DNA from: Collinsella sp.
GTDB taxonomy: Bacteria; Actinomycetota; Coriobacteriia; Coriobacteriales; Coriobacteriaceae
Assembly (NCBI GenBank): GCA_019424905.1
Contig: JAHYYP010000004.1
Span: forward strand, 51,205 to 115,204
DNA length: 64,000 nt
Direction: 5' to 3'
Both the position numbers and the translations under genes were made by a program. Position 1 is the stretch's first letter. Each line of letters begins with the position of its first letter. The notes under the pieces were generated by a model. The model was not told the DNA's origin and did not search any database. It saw only the letters and a list, made by a program, of their open reading frames with translations. This document shows positions 1-7,616 of this stretch, one piece after another.

Positions 1-157
1 GCCCGCCAATGGTGACGAGGGCGAATGGCGGACAGTCGAGCTCTCGGCAACACTTATAAACCTCGCTGCCGTCGCCCACGACCACAGGAAGGTAGATGAC
101 AGGCGCGCTTTCCGTATGATTCGAATAAACGGTTATCTGCTTTTGATGCGCTTCCAT
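1..157 (-). CDS. Putative alpha/beta-hydrolase esterase, N-terminal fragment
   Basis: An open frame on the minus strand starts with ATG at 157, preceded by the purine-rich GAGAGAAG, and runs off the left edge. About 52 residues are visible, beginning MEAHQKQITVYSNHTESAPV and containing the hydrophobic strand VIYLPVVVGDG followed by a Cys-Cys pair and PPFALVTIGG. The pattern resembles the N-terminus of small esterases of the enterochelin-esterase/alpha-beta-hydrolase group, but no catalytic residue is inside the window, so the function is tentative. It would be transcribed leftward, in the same direction as the surface-protein genes to its right, but a strong terminator lies between them. Confidence 0.5.
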   Translation of the reverse strand, partial: MEAHQKQITVYSNHTESAPVIYLPVVVGDGSEVYKCCRELDCPPFALVTIGG

Positions 158-271
158 GACGGGCTTCTCTCAGTGTTGTGATATCGGCAGCCCCAATTGT
201 CGCACGCCAGCGTATGCCGGTTGGGCTAGACCAAAGACAATCTCGTGCATCCCCTGCGGACGCATATGGAA

Positions 272-307
272 AACGCCACCGCCGGAGGGGAGCTCGGCGG
301 TGGCGTT
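272..307 (-). terminator. Rho-independent terminator after surface-protein gene 1
   Basis: A perfect 12-bp stem pairs 272-283 (AACGCCACCGCC) with 296-307 (GGCGGTGGCGTT). On the minus strand it is followed by TTTTCC. It lies about 60 bases past the stop of the leftmost surface-protein gene and ends that transcript before the esterase fragment. Confidence 0.85.
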
Positions 308-364
308 GTTAAACGGTGCTGGGGTTCGGGGCCTTCGCGGGAGCTGCCATGTGCGCAGAGGCGT

Positions 365-2149
365 CTAAGAACGCTTACGGCTCGCCATGGTGCCTGCGGC
401 GATAGCGGCTGTTCCCGCAAGGACGGTTGCCACGATGGCCGCACCCGAGGTGTCGCCGGTTGCCGCGAGCACGCCGGTAGTCTTGGCTTTCGTGGTTGAA
501 GCCGCAACGGCCTTGGTCGGCTTTGAGCCCTCAGGCTTGGGGTTCTGCTTGGACTCCGCGGGCTTGCTTTCTGCGGGCTTGGTCTCGTCGGGCTTGGGGT
601 CTTCCGGCTTGGCTACCTCGGGAGGTGCGATGGTCGTACTTTTGGCGACTGCTTTGATATAGAGGGAGTCGACCGTGGCGTCGCCCGTGCCGATGGCTTG
701 GCCTGCCTCGTAGATGCCGTCACGGAGCTTGCGATAGTCAATGACCTTGCCGCCTTCGGGCGTCTGGATGGCGGCGTTCTCAATCTTGATGGTGCCGATT
801 GTCTTGCCGTCAGCGCTCATGGCACGGGCAAAGATTGCCGCTGTATCTCCTTCGGCCGTTACCTTGCTGCGGATGATCGAGATGACTGCGGGTGTGACGC
901 CCTCGCTGGTCTGGGCGATGATGCCGATGTTCTCGCCTTGGGGTTCGCGCCTCGTCTCGCCATCTTGGTTTTCGCTGTAGGGGATGGGGCCGTCGCCGTT
1001 CTCGACATAGCGGGCTATGGCCTTGACAACGGAGTCGCTGATGTAGATGTGGCCGCCCTTCTCGTTGGGTCGATCGTTTCTGGTGGAGAATGCAGCCGAA
1101 ACCTCGCCTTCCGCAAACGCGTCCACGGTGGAGCCGTTCTTGACGACGATGTCGTCCTGGTAGGTGAAGAGGGCGTTGGCGCCACCGTATCTGCCTTTAC
1201 TTGCACGGACCGTCACGTTTGCATGATCGAGGGTGATGCCCTTGTGGGCATAGACGCCATATTCAACACCGTTTACGTTGAGGGAGGCGTTTGTGGCTGC
1301 GAGGCTGCCCTTGGCCTCGACGGCAGCGTCTTCCTCGGAGCTTGCCTTGACCTGGCCGCCGTCCGAGATGTTGATATTGCCGCCGCTCCAAAGGGCCTCA
1401 CCATCGGCTGAGCTTGCCTCGACCGTCCCGCCACCCTTGATGGTGAGGTTCTTGTCGGCTCCAATACCCTTGTCCTTGGTAGCCCTGGCGGTGACGGCTC
1501 CGCTGTCGTCAATCGTGATATTGCCGTTTGCCCTGATGCCATCCGATGCACCCGTGGCGTTGACGTTGCCCGAACCTTTGATAGCGAGATCACCTCCGGC
1601 ATTGATGGCATCAAACCCAGTGCTCGTGGCGTTGACGGATCCGGCTCCGTCGATGTTGATATTACCCGTGGTGAGGATAGCGTCCTCAGTAGATGTCACG
1701 CTGAGCGTGCCGCCCTCGTCGCCTTGGATATTGAGCTCGGCATTCTCGTTAGTGCCATGAGAAACGTTGATGCTTTCGATCCATTCGGCAGTGACGATGT
1801 TGGTTCCCGAGTAATTCACGTTGAGCTTGCCTGCGGCCTGGATCTCGCCGCCGTTATAGTTGTTGAGCTTCAAGTCGTCGGCGCCGTCCCACGACCAGGT
1901 ACCGGCCTCGTCGCTCGCCGCGGTGTTGTACTTGTTGCCGCCGACCTTGACCCATTCCGCTGCGAGCGAGACGCTCGGCATGAGCAGCGAGCTCACCGTG
2001 AGCGCGCAGGCCAGGCCGCAGACGATGCGGCGCGTCACGCGGCGCCAGCTGCCGTGCGCGAGTCCTATGCGACGGCGAACGTCGGGTTCGGCAACATGGG
2101 TTCCGGCGGTAGTGTCATTGCGTTTGGGGGTCGTGAACAAGGCTGCCAT
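365..2149 (-). CDS. LAxTG-anchored beta-helix surface protein, copy A
   Basis: Predicted 594-residue secreted, wall-anchored protein. The chosen ATG has GGGAGCAACC before it and matches the start of the neighbouring paralogue; the frame also extends upstream. A long basic N-region leads into a signal peptide (RRIVCGLACALTVSSLLMPS) ending near SLAAEW. The body consists of short turns such as NINIDGAGSVNAT, ITIDDSGAVTA and LTIKGGGTVEAS, spaced about 22 residues, typical of a right-handed beta-helix (pectate-lyase-like or Cthe_2159-like carbohydrate-binding fold). A Pro/Lys/Glu-rich stalk (PKPDETKPAESKPAESK) precedes LAATGD, a hydrophobic segment and the tail RKRS, a sortase signal of LAxTG type. 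Adhesion to glycans or host surface is inferred. It is a tandem duplicate of the next gene. Confidence 0.85.
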   Translation of the reverse strand: MAALFTTPKRNDTTAGTHVAEPDVRRRIGLAHGSWRRVTRRIVCGLACALTVSSLLMPSVSLAAEWVKVGGNKYNTAASDEAGTWSWDGADDLKLNNYNGGEIQAAGKLNVNYSGTNIVTAEWIESINVSHGTNENAELNIQGDEGGTLSVTSTEDAILTTGNINIDGAGSVNATSTGFDAINAGGDLAIKGSGNVNATGASDGIRANGNITIDDSGAVTARATKDKGIGADKNLTIKGGGTVEASSADGEALWSGGNINISDGGQVKASSEEDAAVEAKGSLAATNASLNVNGVEYGVYAHKGITLDHANVTVRASKGRYGGANALFTYQDDIVVKNGSTVDAFAEGEVSAAFSTRNDRPNEKGGHIYISDSVVKAIARYVENGDGPIPYSENQDGETRREPQGENIGIIAQTSEGVTPAVISIIRSKVTAEGDTAAIFARAMSADGKTIGTIKIENAAIQTPEGGKVIDYRKLRDGIYEAGQAIGTGDATVDSLYIKAVAKSTTIAPPEVAKPEDPKPDETKPAESKPAESKQNPKPEGSKPTKAVAASTTKAKTTGVLAATGDTSGAAIVATVLAGTAAIAAGTMASRKRS

Positions 2150-2294
2150 GGTTGCTCCCGTTCTCATAGGGCCTATACGACTAGATTCAGCGTATCTGCT
2201 GGATGTTGCCGGCGGTAGTGCCGTTTGGAGGGCAAAATGGCCAAAATGGGGGAGAAATAGGCCGCACGCCGGCGCAGGGACCGGCGCTAAAAGA

Positions 2295-2327
2295 AAAGCG
2301 CGGGGCCGCATGGCGACTCCGCGCTTT
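2295..2327 (-). terminator. Duplicated permease terminator
   Basis: Stem AAAGCGCGG (2295-2303) pairs with CCGCGCTTT (2319-2327); the minus-strand transcript continues into TTTTCTTTTA. It matches the terminator of the purine permease at 4343-4377 and was carried here by the tandem duplication. In its present place it separates surface-protein gene copy B from copy A. Confidence 0.75.
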
Positions 2328-2352
2328 ATTGTTCAGCTTTTGCAGCCTTGCC

Positions 2353-2399
2353 CTTACGCTACGAAGAAGTAGACGAGGAAGGCAAGGGCCGCGATCCAC
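2353..2399 (-). pseudogene. Remnant of purine permease 3' end at duplication joint
   Basis: The minus strand reads WIAALAFLVYFFVA and a stop, identical in protein sequence to the last 14 residues of the permease that ends at 4405. Similarity stops abruptly to the right of 2399. There is no start, so this is a short non-functional fragment left when a unit containing the permease tail, its terminator and one surface-protein gene was duplicated. Confidence 0.8.
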
Positions 2400-2420
2400 C
2401 CGTCCCGTGCGAAAAAGTGT

Positions 2421-4196
2421 TTACGAGCGCTTGCGGCTCACCACGGCGCCCGCGGCGATGGCGGCTGTTCCCGCAAGGGCGGCTGCCACGATGGCTGCGC
2501 TCGAGGCGTCGCCGGTTGCTGCGAGTTTGCCGGCGATCTTGGCTCCCGTGGCTGCAACTGCAACGGTCTTGGTCGTCTTCGTGCCCTCGGACTTGGAACC
2601 CTCGGGCTTGGTCTCGCCTGGCTTCTCCTCGGGTTTGATCTCCTCGGGAGGCGCGATGACCGTGCTCTTGGCGACAGCTTCGTTATAGGGGGAGTCGATC
2701 ACAGCGTCGCCCGTGCCGATGGTTTGACCCACCACGTAGAAGATGCCGTCATCGAGTTCTTCCTTGTTGCGATAGCCAATGATCTTGCCGCCTGTGGGCG
2801 TCTGTATGGGAGCGCCTTCGATCTCGATGGTGCCGATTGTCTCGCCGTCCGCGCTCACGGCAAGGGCGAAGATTGCCGCCGTGTCTCCCTCAGCTGTGAC
2901 CTTACTGCGGACAATCGAGATGGTCGCGGGCGTGATGCCCTCCTTGGTCCGGGCAAAGATGCCGATGTTCATGCCCCTATGCTCGGGAATGACCGCGCCA
3001 CTTTGGTCGTTGCTGTAGTGATCGGGGCCGTCGCTACCGGACTCGACATAGCGGGCTATAGCCTTGACAACGGAGTCACTAATGTAGATGTGACCACCCG
3101 CTTCGTTGGGGTAGTAGTTTCTGGTGAAGATTGCGGTCGAGAACTGGCCTTCTGCGAACGCATCCACGATCGAGCCGTTCTTGATGACGATGTCGTCCTC
3201 GTCGGTGAAGAGGGCGCTGGCTTCATCGTTCCCTGCACTTGCACGGACCGTTACGGTTGCGCCATCGAACGTGATGCCCTTGTAGACATAGATGCCATAC
3301 CCAACGCCACTTGCGTTGAGGGAAGCGTTCGTGACCGTGAGGCTGTTTTTACCGTCGATGGTGGCGTCTTCCTCGGAGCTTGCCTTGACCTGGCTGCCAC
3401 CCGAGATCTCGATGTTGCCGTCGGCCCAAATCGCATTGTCTTTGATAGAGCTTGCCTCTACCTTGCCGCCGCCCTTTATGATGAGGTTCTCGTTAGCATC
3501 GATACCCTGATCCTCGGTGGCCTTGGCGGTGACGGTTCCGCTGTTGTCGATCGTGATGTTGCCGTCGGCCCTGATGCCATCCGAATCGCCCGTGGCGTTA
3601 ACGTTTCCCGAGCCCTTGATGGTGACATCGCCCCCGGCATCGATGGCATCGTGCTCGGTGCTCGTGGCGTTGACAGTGCCAGCGCCGTCGATGTTGATGC
3701 TGCCGACGGAAGTGATGGCGTCACGAGAAGATGTCACGTTGAGCGTGCTGGACGCGTCGCCCTGAATATTAAGCTCGGCGTTCTCGTTCGCGCCATCCTT
3801 AACCTTGATGCCGCGGCCGTCGCCGTTAGTGACGATGTTGTCGCCCTCGTAGCTCACGTTGAGCTTGCCCGCTGCCTCGATCGCGCCGCCGTTATAGCCG
3901 TTGAGCTTCATGTCATCGGCGCCGTCCCAGCTCCAGGTGCCGGCGGCGTCTCCCGCGGGCCCCGCGGCCGCTTCGTGGCGGACGCCGCCGACGTCCACCC
4001 ACTCGGCCGCGAGCGAGACGCTCGGCATGAGCAGCGAGCTCACCGTGAGCGCGCAGGCCAGGCCGCAGACGATGCGGCGCGTCACGCGGCGCCAGCTGCC
4101 GTGTGCGAGCAGCGTGCGACGGCACACGTCGGGCTCGACAAAATGGGCTCCAGAGGTTTTGTCATTGCGCTTGGGGGTCGTGAACAAGGCGGCCAT
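2421..4196 (-). CDS. LAxTG-anchored beta-helix surface protein, copy B
   Basis: Predicted 591-residue paralogue of copy A, start set at the ATG that gives MAALFTTPKRND. It has the same signal peptide, the same 20-25-residue beta-helix repeats (for example NINIDGAGTVNATSTEHDAI), a shared block around GGHIYISDSVVKAIARYVE, a Pro/Glu/Lys stalk, then LAATGD, a hydrophobic stretch and RKRS. DNA coding for the signal peptide is essentially identical to copy A, while the body and stalk have diverged. It lies downstream of the purine permease and is separated from it by a terminator, so it probably has its own promoter in 4200-4330. Role as adhesin or glycan binder is inferred only. Confidence 0.85.
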   Translation of the reverse strand: MAALFTTPKRNDKTSGAHFVEPDVCRRTLLAHGSWRRVTRRIVCGLACALTVSSLLMPSVSLAAEWVDVGGVRHEAAAGPAGDAAGTWSWDGADDMKLNGYNGGAIEAAGKLNVSYEGDNIVTNGDGRGIKVKDGANENAELNIQGDASSTLNVTSSRDAITSVGSINIDGAGTVNATSTEHDAIDAGGDVTIKGSGNVNATGDSDGIRADGNITIDNSGTVTAKATEDQGIDANENLIIKGGGKVEASSIKDNAIWADGNIEISGGSQVKASSEEDATIDGKNSLTVTNASLNASGVGYGIYVYKGITFDGATVTVRASAGNDEASALFTDEDDIVIKNGSIVDAFAEGQFSTAIFTRNYYPNEAGGHIYISDSVVKAIARYVESGSDGPDHYSNDQSGAVIPEHRGMNIGIFARTKEGITPATISIVRSKVTAEGDTAAIFALAVSADGETIGTIEIEGAPIQTPTGGKIIGYRNKEELDDGIFYVVGQTIGTGDAVIDSPYNEAVAKSTVIAPPEEIKPEEKPGETKPEGSKSEGTKTTKTVAVAATGAKIAGKLAATGDASSAAIVAAALAGTAAIAAGAVVSRKRS

Positions 4197-4342
4197 GGTT
4201 ACTCCCATCCTCATAGGGCCTATGCGATTAAGCCCAGCATATCTGCAGGATGTAGCCGGCGGTAGTGCCGTTTGGAGGGCAAAATGTCCAAAACTTGGGA
4301 AGCAAAACATCGCGCGTCTGTGCGTTGCCTGGCTTTAAAAGA

Positions 4343-4377
4343 AAAGCGCGGAGCCGCTCGATGCGACTCCGCGCTTT
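4343..4377 (-). terminator. Terminator of purine permease
   Basis: Stem AAAGCGCGG (4343-4351) and CCGCGCTTT (4369-4377), followed on the minus strand by TTTTCTTTTA. It sits just past the permease stop. Confidence 0.85.
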
Positions 4378-4404
4378 GGTGTTCTGTTTTAGCAGACTAT
4401 GCCG

Positions 4405-5715
4405 TTACGCTACGAAGAAGTAGACGAGGAAGGCGAGAGCTGCGATCCACATGAGCGGCTTGATCTTGGAGGCCTCGCCCTTAAAGAGCGCGACGATCAC
4501 GTAGGCGATAAAGCCTAGGCCAATGCCGGCAGAGATGGAGTAGGTGAAGGGCACGCCGGCGACAATCATGAACGCCGGGAAACCCTGCGACACGTCGGAC
4601 CAGTCGATCTCGGAGGCCTCGCTCATCATGAGGTAGCCGACGTAGACCAGAGCACCGCAGGTGGCGGCGCTGGAAACGATGGTGACGATGGGGGAGAAGA
4701 ACGCGGCGAGAATGAACAGCACGCCGGTGGTGACGGAGGTGAGGCCCGTGCGGCCACCGTCGGCGGCGCCGGAAGTGGACTCGACGAAGGTGGTGATGGA
4801 GGAGACACCCATGAAACCGCCCACAGCAGCGGCGGCGGAGTCGACGATCAGGATCTCCTTGATATTCTCGACGTTGCCGTCGTCGGTGAGGAACTCGCCC
4901 TGCTTGGCCACGGCCATCGCGGTGCCCATGGTGTCGAAGAAGTCACTCATGAGCAGCGAGAACGAGATGACGAGGAGCGCGGGGTCGGTAAGGACCTTGA
5001 CGATGGCGGGCACGCCGCCGGCGTCGGCGATGGGGCCACCGATGCTCGAGAAGTCGAGCGGGGCGATGATACCGGTCGGAGCCTGGGTCACACCTAGGGG
5101 GATACCGGCGATGACGGCGACGACGATGCCGATGAGCAGCGAGCCGGGGACGTTGCGGCAGGCGAGGGCGACCGTCACCAGGATGGAGATGATGCCGACG
5201 ATGAAGGTGGGGGAGGTGATGTCGCCCAGACCGACGAGTGTACCGGCGCCAGCGGTGATAATGCCGGCATCGCACAGGCCAATCATGGCGATGAACAGGC
5301 CCAGACCCACCGAGATGGCGTGACGCAGGACAACCGGGATGGCGTCCATGATGGCCTCGCGCAGGCCACAAAGCACGAGCAGCAAGATGACGATACCCTC
5401 GAGGAAGATGACGCTCATGGCCACGTGCCAGTCACCGCCGCAGACGGTGGTGGCGATTCCAGCGATCATCGCGTTGACGCCTAAGCCCGACGCGCAGGCG
5501 AGCGGGCGGTTGGCGAAGATGCCCATGCAGATGGTCATGATGCCGGCGCCCAGGCAGGTGGCGCAGGCGAGCGCTCCCGCATCGATGCCGGCGCCCGAGA
5601 GCACCGCGGGGTTGACGGCAATGATGTAGGCCATTGCCAGGAACGTTGTCAGTCCAGCGCGAAGTTCGGTCCCGATTGTGGACTTGCGCTTGCTGACGTG
5701 AAATAGTTCGTCCAT
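4405..5715 (-). CDS. NCS2-family purine (guanine/hypoxanthine/adenine) permease
   Basis: A 436-residue integral membrane protein. The start MDELFHVSKRKS is preceded by GGAAAGGGTATGC; the frame also runs 19 residues upstream without a better site. It has the AzgA/PbuG hallmarks: N-terminal TELRAGLTTFLAMAYI, NPAVLSGAGID, the SCS-like CASGLGVNAM, DFFDTMGTAMAVAKQGE and SSITTFVESTSGAADGGRTG. Members import nucleobases by proton symport across the inner membrane. Length and hydrophobic pattern fit the usual 12-14 segments. The leader is short and I see no purine riboswitch. The precise base transported cannot be read from sequence. Confidence 0.9.
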   Translation of the reverse strand: MDELFHVSKRKSTIGTELRAGLTTFLAMAYIIAVNPAVLSGAGIDAGALACATCLGAGIMTICMGIFANRPLACASGLGVNAMIAGIATTVCGGDWHVAMSVIFLEGIVILLLVLCGLREAIMDAIPVVLRHAISVGLGLFIAMIGLCDAGIITAGAGTLVGLGDITSPTFIVGIISILVTVALACRNVPGSLLIGIVVAVIAGIPLGVTQAPTGIIAPLDFSSIGGPIADAGGVPAIVKVLTDPALLVISFSLLMSDFFDTMGTAMAVAKQGEFLTDDGNVENIKEILIVDSAAAAVGGFMGVSSITTFVESTSGAADGGRTGLTSVTTGVLFILAAFFSPIVTIVSSAATCGALVYVGYLMMSEASEIDWSDVSQGFPAFMIVAGVPFTYSISAGIGLGFIAYVIVALFKGEASKIKPLMWIAALAFLVYFFVA

Positions 5716-5869
5716 GCATACCCTTTCCTTGTTCGGCCCCGAGTTTAGGCCGATTGACACGAACTCACCCACTATAGCCCCTTTACGACGCTGTTGTTCC
5801 TCGCATGTTGATGTTCGGCGCTTTGTAGCAGACGGACGGTATTTTTCGCATGAAAATGTGTGGGTACCG

Positions 5870-5875
5870 TATACT
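5870..5875 (+). promoter_or_regulatory. Probable -10 box for peptide deformylase 1
   Basis: TATACT lies 34 bases before the chosen start of the deformylase gene. The -35 region is poor (TTCGCA with a 19-base spacer), so this is a moderate call. Confidence 0.45.
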
Positions 5876-5908
5876 TAAGCGGTTACAACGACCCCTATGG
5901 AGGAACGT

Positions 5909-6328
5909 ATGATTAAAGAGCTCTGCCACGACGAGGCTATTCTGTCCCAGCGTTGCGAGGTCGCGACCGTCGAAGACGAGTCGGTCGCACAGGACCTGAT
6001 CGATACCATCAAGTCGCTCGACGATGCCGGCTGCCTTGCCGCCAACCAGATCGGCATCACCAAGAAGGTCTGCGTCTACCTGGACGATGCCGGCGAGTCC
6101 CATGTGCTCTACAACCCCCGTCTGGTGTTTGGCCTGGGTGCCAGCAAGATGGAGGAGAGCTGCCTGACGCACGAGGAGATCACCAAGTCCACGCGCTACA
6201 TCAAGTGCAAGGTTGCTTTTGACCAGATCGTCGACGGCAAGATGCGCGAGCGCAAGCAGGACTTCGTCGGCTTCGAGGCACAGATGATCCAGCATATGAT
6301 CGACCACTGCCTCGGCAAGTTGGTCTAA
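5909..6328 (+). CDS. Peptide deformylase-like protein, atypical motif 3
   Basis: A 139-residue member of the peptide deformylase family, which removes the formyl group from nascent N-termini using a metal held by Cys and two His. The start is the second ATG (MIKELCHDEA), placed after GGAGGAACGT. Motif 1 is GCLAANQIG, with the usual Gln. Motif 2 is ESCLTH, with the metal Cys but Ser in place of Gly. Motif 3 reads QHMIDH instead of QHEIDH: the catalytic Glu is Met130. The two His remain, so metal may bind, but normal activity is doubtful. A second paralogue at 13653-14063 keeps the Glu. A specialised or regulatory role is possible. Confidence 0.8.
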   Translation: MIKELCHDEAILSQRCEVATVEDESVAQDLIDTIKSLDDAGCLAANQIGITKKVCVYLDDAGESHVLYNPRLVFGLGASKMEESCLTHEEITKSTRYIKCKVAFDQIVDGKMRERKQDFVGFEAQMIQHMIDHCLGKLV

Positions 6329-6426
6329 GGGGTCAAAGCACCGCACCTTGCCGCTCAATCGTCGCTCGCGTACCTTAAGTACGCTTCGCTCCTCTTTCGT
6401 GGCAATCTGCGGCACTTTGACCCCTT
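6327..6426. repeat. 100-bp intergenic palindromic element
   Basis: AAGGGGTCAAAG (6327-6338) pairs with CTTTGACCCCTT (6415-6426); inner pieces CCGCA/TGCGG and TTGCC/GGCAA extend the stem, with a small inner palindrome GCGTAC/GTACGC at 6368-6384. The element begins inside the stop codon of the deformylase gene. It has no T-run, so it is more like a dispersed palindromic repeat than a simple terminator. Confidence 0.75.
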
Positions 6427-6471
6427 AGACGACCTGCGGGGTTAACTTGGTTGAGTTTATCCTGCTTGAAT

Positions 6472-6508
6472 AGCCCGGGCGTGACATTGTTGTCATGTCC
6501 GGGCTTTT
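6472..6508 (+). terminator. Terminator after peptide deformylase 1
   Basis: AGCCCGGGCGTGACA and TGTCATGTCCGGGCT form an imperfect GC-rich hairpin followed by TTTTGTGTTT on the plus strand. Confidence 0.8.
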
Positions 6509-6571
6509 GTGTTTAGCCCCTTTTTGTTTGGAGACAATAACCTTAGCAAGAACGTAAAGCTAGGAGGCGCC

Positions 6572-7537
6572 ATGTGTACGAGCATTCGATTTACCGATAA
6601 TTCTGGCCACATGTATCTAGGCCGCAACCTCGACTGGAGCTTTGACTATGGCCAACAGGTTCGCGTGATGCCTCGCGGGTTTCACATTCCGTATTCGTTT
6701 ATCGACGACGCGACAGCGGCACACGCGGTGATCGGTATGTGCATCGATTACAAGAACTATCCCATGTTCTTCGACTGCGGCAACGATGCGGGCCTCGCCG
6801 TGGCGGGTCTCAATTTCCCGGGTTATGCCGAGTATGCCGAGGACCCTGTCGACGGCAAGACCAATATCGCAGCCTATGAGTTTCCCCTGTGGGTGGCAGC
6901 GACGTTCTCGACGGTCGATGAGGTCGAGGCCGCGCTGCGCGACACGGTGATTGTCGCCAAATCTGCCGGAGAGGGGCTGGGCGTGTCGCTGCTCCATTGG
7001 ATTATCGGCGACAGCCAGCGTAGCATCGTGGTCGAGATGATGGCTGACGGCCTGCATGTATACGACGATCCGGTCGACACCCTTGCCAATCAGCCCACCT
7101 TCCCGTGGCACATGGAAAACCTGCGCACCTATATCACGGCCACAAGCGATTTTCCGCAGACGGCGACATGGCGTGGCGCCGAGCTCAAGCCCTATGGTGC
7201 GGGTGCCGGCATGCGCGGTATTCCGGGTGACTGCTATTCGCCGAGCCGTTTTGTAAAGGCGGCGTACCTCAATGCCAATTACCCGCAAAAGGAGAGCGAG
7301 ACCGAAAACGTCGTCCGCATGTTCCGCTCGCTCGAGGGCGTGGTGATGATCGAGGGGGCGTCCAGGATGGGCGATGGCAAGTTCGAGAAGACTATCTACA
7401 CCGGATGCTTTAGCGCGCGCACGGGCAATTATTACTACGCGATGTATGGGGATCCGTCGATTCGCTACGTGAGCCTGATGGATGCCGAGGGCGCAAGCCC
7501 CGATAGGCTCGTGGTTCCCGAGCCGCGTCGTTCGTAG
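6572..7537 (+). CDS. Choloylglycine hydrolase family (bile salt hydrolase-like)
   Basis: A 321-residue N-terminal nucleophile hydrolase. The start ATG after TAGGAGGCGCC gives Met-Cys, so removal of Met exposes Cys2 as nucleophile. Expected family residues are present: Cys2, Arg18, Asp21 (in GRNLDW), Asn81 (GLNFPGY), Asn173 (ANQPTFPWH) and Arg226 (SPSRF). These enzymes cleave the amide of glycine- or taurine-conjugated bile acids, or penicillin V, in the cytoplasm; the Asn173 context and gut setting favour bile salts. Length matches the family. It stands alone between two terminators. Substrate choice between bile salts and penicillin V is an inference. Confidence 0.9.
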   Translation: MCTSIRFTDNSGHMYLGRNLDWSFDYGQQVRVMPRGFHIPYSFIDDATAAHAVIGMCIDYKNYPMFFDCGNDAGLAVAGLNFPGYAEYAEDPVDGKTNIAAYEFPLWVAATFSTVDEVEAALRDTVIVAKSAGEGLGVSLLHWIIGDSQRSIVVEMMADGLHVYDDPVDTLANQPTFPWHMENLRTYITATSDFPQTATWRGAELKPYGAGAGMRGIPGDCYSPSRFVKAAYLNANYPQKESETENVVRMFRSLEGVVMIEGASRMGDGKFEKTIYTGCFSARTGNYYYAMYGDPSIRYVSLMDAEGASPDRLVVPEPRRS

Positions 7538-7560
7538 CCGTTAGCTTTACTGCAATGCAA

Positions 7561-7596
7561 AGCGGCCCTGCGTCTCTCGTGAGGTGCAGGGCCGCT
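7561..7596. terminator. Bidirectional terminator between convergent genes
   Basis: AGCGGCCCTG (7561-7570) pairs with CAGGGCCGCT (7587-7596). It serves the hydrolase gene from the left and kup from the right. Confidence 0.75.
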
Positions 7597-7616
7597 GTCG
7601 TTGATTTATGACGTCG

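Noticed and set aside
2724..4265. 513-codon open frame opposite surface-protein copy B
   Set aside because: Shadow frame in repetitive high-GC sequence. The minus-strand gene has a signal peptide, sorting signal and paralogue, so it is the real one.
5716..5800. Purine riboswitch before the nucleobase permease
   Set aside because: The leader is short and I cannot find the three-helix purine aptamer core.
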